Shown one piece after another: positions 12,301-23,285 of a stretch of 64,000 bases of DNA (positions are counted from its first letter, which is position 1; the number at the start of each line of letters is the position of its first letter). A program made the position numbers and the translations under genes. Source of the DNA: Holacanthus passer (Eukaryota > Chordata > Actinopteri > Pomacanthidae); contig JAFREQ010000040.1 in assembly GCA_025331565.1 (NCBI GenBank), positions 1,815,501-1,879,500 on the forward strand, written 5' to 3'. Under the pieces are notes generated by a model. The model did not search any database. It was given only the letters and a program-made list of their open reading frames with translations, and was not told the origin of the DNA.

Positions 12301-12501
12301 ACAGCTTTGACTTCTTCTGTACTGAACCGGTGGCCTTTAGTTGCATGTATTGAGCTTTGTAAACATTAAAAACAGAACATGAGTTGATCTCACCATAGAA
12401 CAACACCTACATAGACTCTAAGGGATGGAGGCAGAGAAAATAGCCCCTCCTGGCAAAGCTGAATTATCATTTAAAGGTACGAGTTGGTCAGTAGATTGTG
12501 A

Positions 12502-12504
<3 letters not shown>

Positions 12505-12544
<40 letters not shown>
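12505..12544. repeat. (GT)20 microsatellite
   Basis: Forty bases of uninterrupted GT dinucleotide. Such a run is likely to be length-polymorphic. Confidence 0.95.
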
Positions 12545-12546
<2 letters not shown>

Positions 12547-13166
12547 AAAGCCTTATCTCCCGAGTGGTTTTTGATGAAAGCAGACAGATACATAACTCAG
12601 CTCCTCTCTTCATGAACACCCCATGATGCCTCATTTCAGGGTGGGAGCCCGAGAGCCGTGCTAAACAAGCGTGCGCCGTGTCTCTTTTTCCTGATGTAGT
12701 CGTCTGCTCTCCGACGATACCGCCGACGTTCAGAAACCACCTGGAGGCCACTGGCTCAAATGGGGAAAAAAAAAAGGGCATCAGCAATGTGCACACAGGA
12801 ACAGAGCTGGAAAATCGATATACGGTTCATGCTAGATATGCCGTGGAATCTGCTTTACTACACTGCAGGTGATAGTTTCACGGATAACCTTCTGCTTTTC
12901 AGGAATAATGGCAGTGTCGTATAGAGCAACTGACCACTGAGGACGGTCTGTTGTGTGTGATTCGCATTTCTCCCAAACATTTCACAATATATGCCGTATC
13001 TTTTTAGTCAGAGTAGCATGAGGATTAAAATAGTTTAAGACATATTGAACAGATTGACAGGTCATATTGTTGAGAACTTGGATCAAGGTTGCCACTTATA
13101 TGTCGCAACTAACTGAAGTATATTACTTCTTATATTACTTTTCCTGACCGTGTCCATGTGCAATAA
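12545..13166. other. non-coding, no gene seen
   Basis: Mixed-composition unique sequence. One open frame of 83 codons on the minus strand has no recognisable features. Confidence 0.55.
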
Positions 13167-13320
13167 GATAAGAGAAGATAAGATATTCCTTTAGTCCCAC
13201 AACGGGGAAATTTACAGTGTTACAGCAGCAAGATAAATAGTAGGAAAACAATATAAACAAGAAGAAGTATAAAAAAGTATTTTAGTTCAACAATTGAACA
13301 ATAATAAAAAGTAATGTGAA
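13167..13320 (-). mobile_element. LINE 3' end, minus strand
   Basis: Read on the minus strand this gives TTGCTGCTGTAACACTGTAA, then TTTCCCCGTTGTGGGACTAA, then a TATCTTATC tail. This is the same 3' end as the LINE finishing at 9512. It is a short, 5'-truncated copy whose tail points left. Confidence 0.75.
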
Positions 13321-13431
13321 AATAGGAGAACAATATATAAACTATAGAGAGTTGAAAAGGATGAATTGAATTACTTACCACCAAGCTTCTTACGCTTGTT
13401 CATCCACATCTGTAACTGAACTTATTTCTCG

Positions 13432-13538
13432 GATGCTGTATTGTTATATTCTGTTTTTCTATTTTGCTGCTGCTTTTCTGGAACAATCTGGCAAAAGAAT
13501 TTCCTTAGGGATTAATGAAGTTTCTATCTTATCTTAAC
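13432..13538 (+). mobile_element. second LINE 3' end, plus strand
   Basis: TTTTGCTGCTGCTTTTCTGG, then AATTTCCTTAGGGATTAATG, then a TATCTTATCTTA tail: a LINE 3' terminus in the forward direction. With the minus-strand copy at 13167 it forms an outward-facing pair. Confidence 0.7.
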
Positions 13539-13540
13539 AT

Positions 13541-13770
13541 CTACTCAATGGATTTGGTGCAAAATTGGTATAGAAATTAAAATGTGTCAAAATGACTTCC
13601 CTGGCCTTTCTTCTAGCGCCACCTGGAGGTTCACATTTGTGGTTTCATCTCTTCAACTATTGAAAGGTTTGTCAAACATTTGGTACAGACATTCATTGTG
13701 CCATCAAGGTGAATTGCAAGAACTTTGGAATAAGCCTCAACTTTGCATTTAGCAGCATCGTCAGTTTATT
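13541..13770 (+). repeat. dispersed teleost repeat (family R3), copy 1
   Basis: Diagnostic parts are TTCTAGCGCCACCTGGAGGT, then CACATTTGTGGTTT, TTGGTACAGACATTCATTGT and AACTTTGGAATAAGCCTCAA. A second copy with the same order of segments is at 51555-51835. I recognise the family as common in teleost genomic DNA but cannot name its class. Confidence 0.7.
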
Positions 13771-14620
13771 TTTTTATTTTGTTGAATTCATGATAAATAT
13801 ATCACACTAACTGAATTAAAATAATAAATATGGTGACTTGGCCACAGACTCTTCTGTTTCAACACTGTCTTGTGTTTCACAGTTTGAAAGTTTGGCTTAC
13901 AGTGCACAATTTTTTTTTTTTTTACAAGGTCTTGTGATATATGTCGGACAAATATTAGAAACTCGTCTATGAACAACACAATACAGTTTAACAGCCCCAC
14001 AAACCTGCAGCCTCCAAAACGGCCATAAAGCTGAATCACCGCCTCTCCACAACAGTTGGCAAAACAATCTCACCGCAAGCTCCATTAGCGGCCGTTCTGT
14101 AGCTTTCAATCATGTAACACAATCTTCCTCGGTAGATTACGTTTGCCCAGTCGTCACGGAATGGTAGATTTTCAAATTTTCATTTTTCGGAGCTTCGTCT
14201 TAAGGATTCTCTCTTGTCCATGTTGACTTAAGAGTTGAGACTGAGGTCAAGGATGAAGCAAGGCGTACCTAATAAACTGGCACCTGAGTGTCCTTCCTCT
14301 CAAGCAAAAAGAGAAAGTGAAAAATAAATCCAATTAGAGCTTCATGTTTACTGCAGCAGATTATCTCACTGTGGGCAACTTTCAAGTCTCTGAGGTTGTT
14401 TTTCCTACAATACAAGAATGACTCACAGCAAATGGCTTCTTCTAAGAGGAGGAAAATGAGCCCTGATATCCAGCCACGCTCTCCAAGCAGGAATACAGAG
14501 GAAGGCTCCAATTTGATTCTCTCAATCTTAAAAAAACCCCACAGTATTATTCTTAACCCTGTCCTGTAATAAGAACGGTAATGAGACCAGGAGAAAAGAC
14601 TTCCTGCCTTCAGCGAGCGA
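13771..14620. other. non-coding, no gene seen
   Basis: Unique sequence with a 14-base T run at 13910-13923. No coding or RNA signature. Confidence 0.55.
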
Positions 14621-14636
14621 TTTCTTTTTTTTTTTC

Positions 14637-14667
<31 letters not shown>
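14621..14667. repeat. poly(T) tract with C interruptions
   Basis: Forty-seven bases of T broken by four single C residues, giving a long pyrimidine-only strand. Confidence 0.95.
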
Positions 14668-14668
<1 letters not shown>

Positions 14669-14920
14669 CCTGTCAGTGTTATGAAGATTGCAAATAGGAT
14701 ATGCAGCCCAGCATGTCCAGGCTTTAAAAGACGCCTTAATCAACCAAAATAATAGCAGCGAGCCCAGTTTCCAGCAATGCCCCCAGTAATTTAGGAAAAC
14801 AGGCCGGCCTCCATTACCTTTGAAATCAGCACCTGTTCTCTGTTGGTCTTGTTGTGTTTCCTTTATGCTTCCAATTTGTTTTAGCCTCGCTCTCTAGTTC
14901 TTTCTCTCTCAGAGCTGAAA

Positions 14921-15135
14921 CAATAGCCAACTGGTGGAAACTTAATCAGCAGCAATTACAATGATCAATTAGTTGTTTCAGTTGCTTTTTTTTATAAGCA
15001 AACTAAATCTTTAACTTTCGGACTGTTGTTGGACAAAACAAGATATTTTGAGATTTCGCATGGGCATTTTTTTAAGGCACTAAACGACTAATTGGTTAAA
15101 GAAAAAATTATAAAATCATTAGCTGCAGCTCTAAT
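14921..15135. repeat. AT-rich dispersed teleost repeat (family R2)
   Basis: The copy opens with GAGCTGAAACAATAGCCAAC and closes with ATTAGCTGCAGCTCTAAT. Between them are GATCAATTAGTTGTTTCAGT, GTTGGACAAAACAAGATATT and ACTAAACGACTAATTGGTTA. The GCTGAAAC and GCAGCTCT ends form an inverted pair, suggesting the copy is near full length. Confidence 0.65.
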
Positions 15136-16370
15136 TTATTTCCATGCACTGTTAGTCATATTGGAAATAGAAAGACTGAGGATCTGCCACTCGTCTCTTC
15201 GCCTGTTGACATTTAAGCAGAGTTTCCTCTGTATTTACTGTTGCGCCCGGTCAATCTTAATGTCATGTTACTTATTTTAGAAATGGGAACACCACACATC
15301 TGAACCAGGTCAGAGCACCACTGTACCCGGGATTTCACTTTTTGATAGCGTGCCCAGACCGACTGTCTCCCCGTCACCTGCGGTTGCCTTTATGTCGGCG
15401 GATGAAAGCTCGCTCCCTCTGGCCACGTCTCGCCTTCGCTTCTCTTTCTTTTTACACCCGGCAACAGTCTCTTTCTGAGGAGCAATCGCTAACGTGATGT
15501 GTTAAGGTGGTAAAACTGGAACCGTGGATTCTTCTGTGAGACATGTTTGCCTTTTAGTGGCATCTTTGCATTTGATGTTTGCACAGGATCAGAGTAGTAG
15601 TAGTGGACTTGTTAACAGGAGCTTTGGAAATTTATTTTGTACTTTATATTCTGCATATTGTCAACTACAAACATACAGAAGCCCAATTTAACTATCAGGA
15701 CTTTAATGACATGTACGATTACAATTAGTCTGCTGCACTTTAAGAACACAGTAGATGTTTCCTGGCTTATGCAAATGAACTCTTAAATAGCTGGAAATGC
15801 CTTTTCCTGTCCATGAGCACAGTAATAATATAACAGGTTAACGAGTCAGGGTGAAACGAATACTCACACTGTGGATTGTTAATTCTAGCACAATCACAGT
15901 TTTTGCATTTCTTAAAAGATAAATATTTACTAGTTTATTTTTTTACGAGTCTTACATCTAAGATTATTATGTCTGTTTTGAGGCACAGTATGTCCCAAAA
16001 GAGAGATTTTATTCACAGGATAAAATCTCTGTGGTTAGCGAACGTCGATTTTGAGAGACTGACTGACAGGAGTTTACTTTGAGCTGCCTCTTTAGTGAAT
16101 TTATCAGTAGTAATTTATTTATATAATTTAGTACAAATTCAATAAAATAAAAAAAAATAAAAGAAACTTCAGTTGAACTCTGTATGATTTTGAAAGTGGT
16201 TTGAAAATAATTCTTGACCTTAGAAAAAAAAATTAACTGAAGATCCACTTATTAGGTTTTTTCAAGGCTTTCAACCGCATATTACAGACTTCATTAATGA
16301 ATGGAGTTTGAATAGTTGCCATGATGATGTATTCATTGATTTCTTTTTCTTGCAAATGTCTCTATTAAAT
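15136..16370. other. non-coding, no gene seen
   Basis: Unique, AT-rich. A somewhat GC-richer patch at 15320-15480 has a few CpG but no start codon followed by an exon-like structure. Confidence 0.55.
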
Positions 16371-16836
16371 TAGAACCCTGAATCCAAAAAAAGTTGGGAC
16401 GCTGTGCAGAACAGAATGCAATCATTTCCAAATGAGTTTTACAAAGTTTTCCTGAGTCCATGTATTATTCTCCTTTACACAATCATGTGTTCACAAAGTG
16501 TTGAACCTCTCTCCATCCTCGCTTGTGAACGACTGAGTCTTTCCAGGATGAACCTTTCATACCCAATCATGATACTATCACCTGTTACCAATCAACCTGT
16601 TTACCTGTGGACTGATCCAAACAGGTGTTTTTGGATCAGTCCACAACTTTCACAGTCTTTTGTTGCTCCTGTCCCAACTTGTTTGAAACATGTTGCTGCC
16701 ATCAAATTCAGAATAAGCAGATATTTACAAAAATCAAAGAAGTTGATGAGGTCAAACATTAAATATATTGTCTTTGTACTGTTTTCAATTGAGTACATGT
16801 CACAAAGGATGAGCAAATGATCACATCTGTAATTGA
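16371..16836 (+). mobile_element. Tc1-derived MITE, copy B (right end lost)
   Basis: The left end is TAGAACCCTGAATCC, then AAAAAAAGTTGGGACGCTGT, preceded by the TA expected of a Tc1/mariner target. The body matches the complete copy at 46439, including the internal palindrome at about 16606-16646, where GTGGACTGATCCAAAC pairs with GTTTTTGGATCAGTCCAC. After about 16836 the match stops before the right terminal repeat. The 138-codon open frame across it is an artefact of the repeat. Confidence 0.9.
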
Positions 16837-19800
16837 AATTTATCTATCTAGTTATCTATAGTATAGTTGTATAGTTACCTTGGACTGACATCCATTGTTG
16901 ACATTGATTGTCTCTGAGGTTTGGGATCATCTTCCTCCATCCTCAGATCAAACATCTGTGCACCTCCTCTCTTATGAGTCACCAAAGACACATTTTACTG
17001 GAGGTTTGTGTGTGCATGTGTGTGTGCGTTTGTGTGTGCGCAGGGGGCAATCAGGCGATTCAGCTATTAATATTAATAGAAGATTAAAATTGACAGAGAC
17101 ACGCCTACTTAAACAGGATGAGATTTACACTTGGGGGAGTCGAGAGAAGATAAAAAATTGATTAAAATTATTAATCGATGCTTATTGTGAGAAAAAACAT
17201 CGCACACTGGCTTCTTAGATCCACATGATAGGATGTTAATGGAAAGTACAAAAAAACTGTGGCGGGTGTTTAAACTTTTTCTCTGCACGTTCAGATCAGC
17301 TGCAGAGCGAGTTCCCACGTCTCTTCAGCTAATGACAGACTTTCCCCGCTGACGTATAGACGTGCAGACGGCAGAGCTCCTCTGAATGTGGCTGGACAAC
17401 AGCAACATGGCAGGGGCATCTGCTTGATTAATGCAAGGCCGGCTTCCTCATTATGCTTTCAACCTCTCACAAAGAAGGATTTACATTTTTATTTTTTTCT
17501 TGTTTTAGTTGTCTGTCATTACTCAGACCAATACTTTTGGGCCAACAAGGCCAAAGGGCAGCGTGTTACAGCGGCAAAACTCTGCCTCGAGATTTATTTC
17601 CAGCGTTCAATGAAAACACATTTTACATGTGCAATTTGAAAACTTAACAGACTCGGAAAAGCTCGCCTTGGGTCTATATGCATACCCTTCTGTCAGCTCC
17701 CTTGAGGTTACAAATGTGCAAGACTGCATGGTCTAGACCTCATTGTAGTCCATTAGTATAATAAATGAACGCAGCTCCATGCATGCTGTTTTTCATACAT
17801 ATTACAGTGAGCAAATATGCTGCGATTCAGCTGAGCAAACCTTTCCAGCCTTCCCAGTATATTTATAGTTTCTGCTGATATTTTTGTCAATTTATGCACC
17901 CGAGGGTGTTGGTGTCATGACATGAATTTCATTTTTATTCGAGAACAGTCTAATTGTCTCTTTGAAGACATTTTTTTTTTTTTGGCATGGCTGGCCCCTT
18001 TTTTTTGTTTCCAGTAATTAAGACAAAAGGCAATATTGCACATTTACATTAACATTCAGCCCCTGAGCCTGACACAATGAATGTCGCTGGAATTAGCCAT
18101 GAAATCCCTTGACGTATTCAAACATGATTTCATGCAAAATTCAACAGTGGAAATTAACAGCTGAATTCCTCCTATACCAACTGTCCCTCATTAAGATGTT
18201 TTCAGTGGGTTCAGAGCGATGATGCATAATCTCCTCTAACACTCTGTGATAAGATGCATATTTGCACAATGATTCATATATATAAGATCACTCAGTGAGC
18301 TAGACTTGACTGATGGAAGGTGCAGATGGAGAATGAAGTGGTCAAGCTTTGTGTGTGTTTGTGTGTGTGAGGCGGAGGAAGTCAAAAGAAGGTCGACCAC
18401 AAGGTTGCACATGTGAATTATATATCATCTGGATCCACCTGACACACGTCTGATCCAACCAGCTGCCTTGTACTAAAAGAGGTGCTTCTCCTCAGACTGT
18501 CTCGAGTGGCCCGATCATTTCGTTTTTTATGCGAGCAGGCTGCTACATTGTTGGGATGTCTAGTATTTAATTAATAAAATGGATATGAACACCTGTGCAA
18601 GCATTCATTAGTGCGTCTCTTTAAAATGGTCGGGCTCTAAGAGTTGCAAATGATATGCCGTGTTCTACTACACTCTGAATTACCCACTGAAGTGTACAAC
18701 TGTCTGGCACGAGTGGCACGCGAAAGCTTTGTTTGAGTTCGAGCCTGTTTTTGTCAGCTTTGCTACTCATTTATTTTTGAAGTGTTTGCTATCAGTTTGT
18801 GGACCGGTCTGTGGACTGTATATAAAGTCATGCAAATTACATGCCGAACAACAAAATGTACTTACTTCAGCAAACGCAGAGCACATAAGCTTTCATCCGG
18901 GGAGACGTGTCTGTCAGCGTTTGCAAGATCTATTTTAAAAGACAAAAATCATGTTCACTCTGAAAATCCTCTCCTCGCTCTACCACTGTGTGCCATGTGC
19001 TGTCCTGCATTATAAAACAACTTTGGCAAAACCATTTGATGCAGTAAAAACTTAAAATCAAAGTAATACTTAAAGCATGTCCGGGGCTGAGTGTGAACGT
19101 CTGTTAGACTTCATGGATGAATACCAGTGTTTTGCACTGAAATGTGCTGCAGATGCTCCAAATGAATCTCTGCTGTCAGTTCAACGACTTTGTTGGCGTC
19201 AAGAAACATTGGTGCCAAAGCATCAAAATAGAACTTGTCCAAATATTGGACACAATAACAGTCATATGAACATTAATACAACCTTAATATTGATATATAT
19301 TAATTGCATACGGTACGTATAAGCCCATAATAGCAATAAAATTTGGACTGAAGTCTTGATAAGTTTGCCAAAATATCGAAATAACACCATGCTCTTCTAA
19401 CTTTGGCAGTGAAGTCTGCAATGATGTCACTCATTCTAAGAATCTGAATGAATAAGAATGTTTCCAAGGCCTTTAAACAGATTGGTTATTGGTGACAAAG
19501 TGACCAATCTACATTTTCTACATTTACATTTCATTGTCAGTGCTATAAAATCCAGTGATTTCACTATCAGTCGCTTTCATTTAGTCACAGCAGGAGGCCG
19601 ACTCAGCTTTTTGTGCCACAGCGACCCCTGACCTCATGTGACCTCACATTTTCAGAATTTAAAATGTAGGACAAGGATCGCTAGTATTGACATCCTGAGT
19701 TGATGTTTTGGATTCATACTGTCAGATCGAAGGCCTTTGTACTCGATCACGACCACGCCCAGCTGTGATGTAGCTCACATCTCTTCTGCAGCAGAGGTGG

Positions 19801-21954
19801 AAAGAGCAGCTCGCTAACTAGCTGACAGAGCAAGTATTACTGTGGTGCATTTGTCTCGGTCGCTAGCGCTCGCTCCCCGCTCGTGCCTCCACAGCTGCAG
19901 CCTTAAGCACGTACGTACGCAGCCGATACTGGAAATGTGTATAAATAGATATGATGTGTCTATTTCTTGTTCTGCTGCATTTTCGGTCCAGCTGTTCTCG
20001 GATATTATTATGAACTATGATCCCTAATGAACTCTGACCCTAATCTAATCAGCTTCATCTCATCTGTGGCGTCTTCCTTGATCCCCCTCTTAATTAGCCT
20101 TTACACAAAGAGATGTACAGTGTGTAGGAGCACATATTCTACTACTCACAGGATTACCACGAGACTGCAGGATCTGAAGGCTTAATGTGGACTTGGACCA
20201 CGTTAACAAGTCTTTTCCGTGTTCCTCAGTGTTTCCCTTTTTTCCTGGTAAACACTACCACCAGCTGAACCCCGACAATGTAATTTTAAATAAGGATTAA
20301 TCATGAATGTTGTTTTGTTCTCCGTCTTTCTCTTTGCCACCCTCCGCCGAGGCTCCTTTACAAATTGCAGCGCTGGCGAGCTGGCAACACGCCGCTCTCG
20401 CTCTTCGGAGAGAAGTCGATTTTGGCTTAGCGCAACGAGGGGGAATAGTTCTACGGCCCCGGCTTAGAGAACGTCTTGACTTCAGGTTTATTTGTGTTGC
20501 CTACAGAAGACGCAGACATGTCGGCGACACGCTGTGTAGGCAACATCACACCGTGTTACTATTGTCATTCTCACTGTAGGCTGTGATATTTCAAGCTCTT
20601 TGAGCAGAGGAGGACATGAAAAACATTGTTACGTGAAATGGAGAGCTATTTTCAGTTGTTTTCTGTGTGTTGCAGCCGTTTATAACGTTTTCTCATCAGA
20701 GGTGTTTGCACTGGAGAATCTGTGTTTGTGTGTGCGTGGGCGTGCTGTTGTTTATACGACATCACTGAACATTAGTTTGACAATTTGAAAATCAGATGTG
20801 AAACAGTTCAAACTTCATCCCAGAAGTGTTTCATTTTAATACATATCTATTTTTGGTTCACTTTAAATACACAGATCTAAAAAGTTAACATTTAATAACC
20901 AGCTTATGTTGAACATTGACTTTGAGTATCATCATTGATATTTTGTGAAATATTGCACATTGAATCATTATTTTCCTGCTGTTCTTGCTCAGTAGCTCAT
21001 ATATTGTGTCGTGGTCTCTCTACAAACTCAGTATTTCCCAGCTTATGCATTTTTGTCAGCAGTACTATCTTCTATCATTGACAACATCTCCATAATTCAG
21101 CGTGGCGATGCTGAATGATATTCAACGTGTCATTAAAAAAAAACGTGGCGTCTCAAGGTTTTCAGGCTGACGAGGCATCAGCGGAGCAAAACCGAGCCCG
21201 TAGGCATATGAGCACAAAATCTTGGCACCACGGAGACAGTGAGTGGGGAAACGCTTATTGACAACTCTTACACACTGGTCATCTGTGAAATAAACAGAGG
21301 ACATTAATTAAGATGACAGGCTTAATGAATGGAATTAATGAAGATATTCCAAGCTGTTGTCACGCAACCAACAAGAGAAGCGTTTGAGTGGCGCTTTGTG
21401 TTTTCTGTGTTGGATGTTAACCCTTTATTTCTTAACTGAATAACAAAAACTCAGTTAAGGGATATGATTTTATAGTTAAAATTTACTTTTAAGTTTCAAC
21501 CATATCAGCTAATACTTCAAATGCACATGCACTGAAAATATCTGATTTCCTAAGTCTTGACTAAATAGTCTTCCAACAGACTGCAGGAAACTACAGCGGA
21601 ACAAAATATGAAAAGTAATATTTTTATGAGCCTGAAATGTACCTATTTTTCACCGATAGAGTGGTTGCACAGTGTCAGTGACCTTCCCATTTGTTCCATG
21701 GGCTCATTTGTGTATCTGGTTCAGGAGTTATGAAAATCTGCCTTTTTCAACACTTAAATCAATTCAAGATGGCCGTCAAACAAATCCCACGGGCCATTAG
21801 TTGACCTTGGCAACATGAAAAATCCTTAGCTCAACGCCATTAGGGTCCTAAAAACAGGTTACACTGGAACCTATTTCTCCTGCCAGCCTAAAAAGAGGGA
21901 TAAATCACCCACTGTGAGCTTAATGTTCAAAAGGATTTACACATGGAAAAGTAC

Positions 21955-21957
<3 letters not shown>
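16837..21957. other. non-coding desert, no gene seen
   Basis: About 5 kb of largely unique sequence with short GT-rich runs at 17009-17041 and 18347-18369 and a T run near 17970. Open frames are short and featureless. A GC-richer patch at 20335-20580 carries an ATG with a few hydrophobic codons but no usable donor site. Confidence 0.6.

Positions 21958-21986
<29 letters not shown>
21958..21986. repeat. poly(T) tract (29 T)
   Basis: Uninterrupted T run. It lies 162 bases before a 24-base poly(A) run, so the two could pair as a fold-back. Confidence 0.95.
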
Positions 21987-21988
<2 letters not shown>

Positions 21989-22148
21989 CCTTCCATCACA
22001 GTTTTCTGCATCAGCCAACCCTTTTTTCCTCACAACCATTTCTTCGGATTGATTTATCAGCACATAATGCTTCATTTGCACATCGGCCCACTTTGAAGCT
22101 CCTTTAGATGCGTTTTTTTCTAAATCTTTAATCAAAAACCAACCGGCG

Positions 22149-22172
22149 AAAAAAAAAAAAAAAAAAAAAAAA
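22149..22172. repeat. poly(A) tract (24 A)
   Basis: Uninterrupted A run followed by GAGGAAAAAGG. It is complementary to the T run at 21958. Confidence 0.95.
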
Positions 22173-22316
22173 GAGGAAAAAGGACCGGTGAACTGAAGCT
22201 AACACTTTGTGGCTTATCTTTAATCTTAAAGGTCACGAATGAACTGAGGACCCAGAGCAACGAGAATAAGAGATTCTCCTGACTTTGACACTCACATAAA
22301 GAGACATAAGAGCCAA

Positions 22317-22337
22317 GAGGGAGGGAGGGAGGGAGGG
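22317..22337. repeat. (GAGG)n tetranucleotide repeat
   Basis: Five tandem GAGG/GGGA units with a strong purine strand bias. Confidence 0.9.
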
Positions 22338-22984
22338 CTGAGCCTAAGCCACCACTCCCTGCTCTGCCTTTGTGAAGAAGTGGAGGCGCTGCGAGGAGCT
22401 TACAGCTGAGAGAAGAATGCAAAATCCAGAGCGACAAACAAGGCTTCTGACCCCTAACGTGGTGCGAGCTCGAGCCATTATCTGTCTCACTTCATCACAG
22501 GCATCAGCTTATGATCCCGTGCTCTTCAGTCTCCCAGCAGAATTTATCCAAATGTTAATGGTCTTGGCAGCGTGGCGGTGGCAAAAGAGCCTCGGCGTTG
22601 TCACGGGCTCAGCCAATATCTGAAGTGGAGGGCCAAGCCGCTGCCCCAGCTTTTAGCAGGGCAGGCGACTCCTGGGGGAAAGTTACACTATCTGTGCACA
22701 TAGTGCCTCATATTACACATGACATATTCAAATGGCGTTCCTGCTTTATGCAAATGAGATGCAGCAGCGGAAGAAGAGATTACTTCACAGCAACAGGCCG
22801 AGTCCTTGGAATTTTAGTTAGCATTAATTTGTATAATGGGACTGTATTAATTTAATATTTGTAATTGAAAACTTAATGACTCTTTAGTTTAAGTTGCATG
22901 CGTCCACATAATGATTGGAACAGTTTTGCAGTTAATGTTCGTCTTTGACGTGCGAGCGGCATTTTATTAATGATGTCATATTAA

Positions 22985-23285
22985 TCAGAGCCGCAGCTAA
23001 TGATCATTTTTATCACTGATTAATCGGTCAATTATTTTATTTTATGAAATAATTATTTTGTATGTTTGAAAATATAGTAAAAACTTTCCAGAGCTCAGCA
23101 GGACATCAAATCATTTTTCACAAATTGTATATTTCTTTTTGGACCAAAACCCCAAGAGATTCAATTTGCAGTGATGTAAAACTGAGAAAGTAAGCAAATA
23201 CTCATGTTTGAGAAGCTCGAATCAGCAAATATTGGAATAGTTTTGCTGATAAATGACTTCTCATCTATCACTTGTTTTATTGTAG
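22985..23285. repeat. AT-rich dispersed teleost repeat (family R2), long copy
   Basis: It begins AGAGCCGCAGCTAATGATCA, then ATCACTGATTAATCGGTCAA. Next comes the CCAAAACCCCAAGAGATTCA segment, GCAGTGATGTAAAACTGAGA, and the GAGAAGCTCGAATCAGCAAA end. This is the standard layout of the family: TAATCGATTA-like start, AAAGATATTCA-like core, GAAGCTGGAATCA-like end. Confidence 0.7.

Noticed and set aside
16404..16820. 138-codon open frame on the + strand
   Set aside because: It lies wholly inside the MITE copy B. The similar frame on the minus strand at 36020-36274 is the same repeat.
20303..20450. ATG with a hydrophobic start (MNVVLFSVFLFATL) as a possible signal-peptide exon
   Set aside because: No GT donor in the needed phase follows, and the frame runs on into low-value Arg/Ser-rich sequence before a stop.
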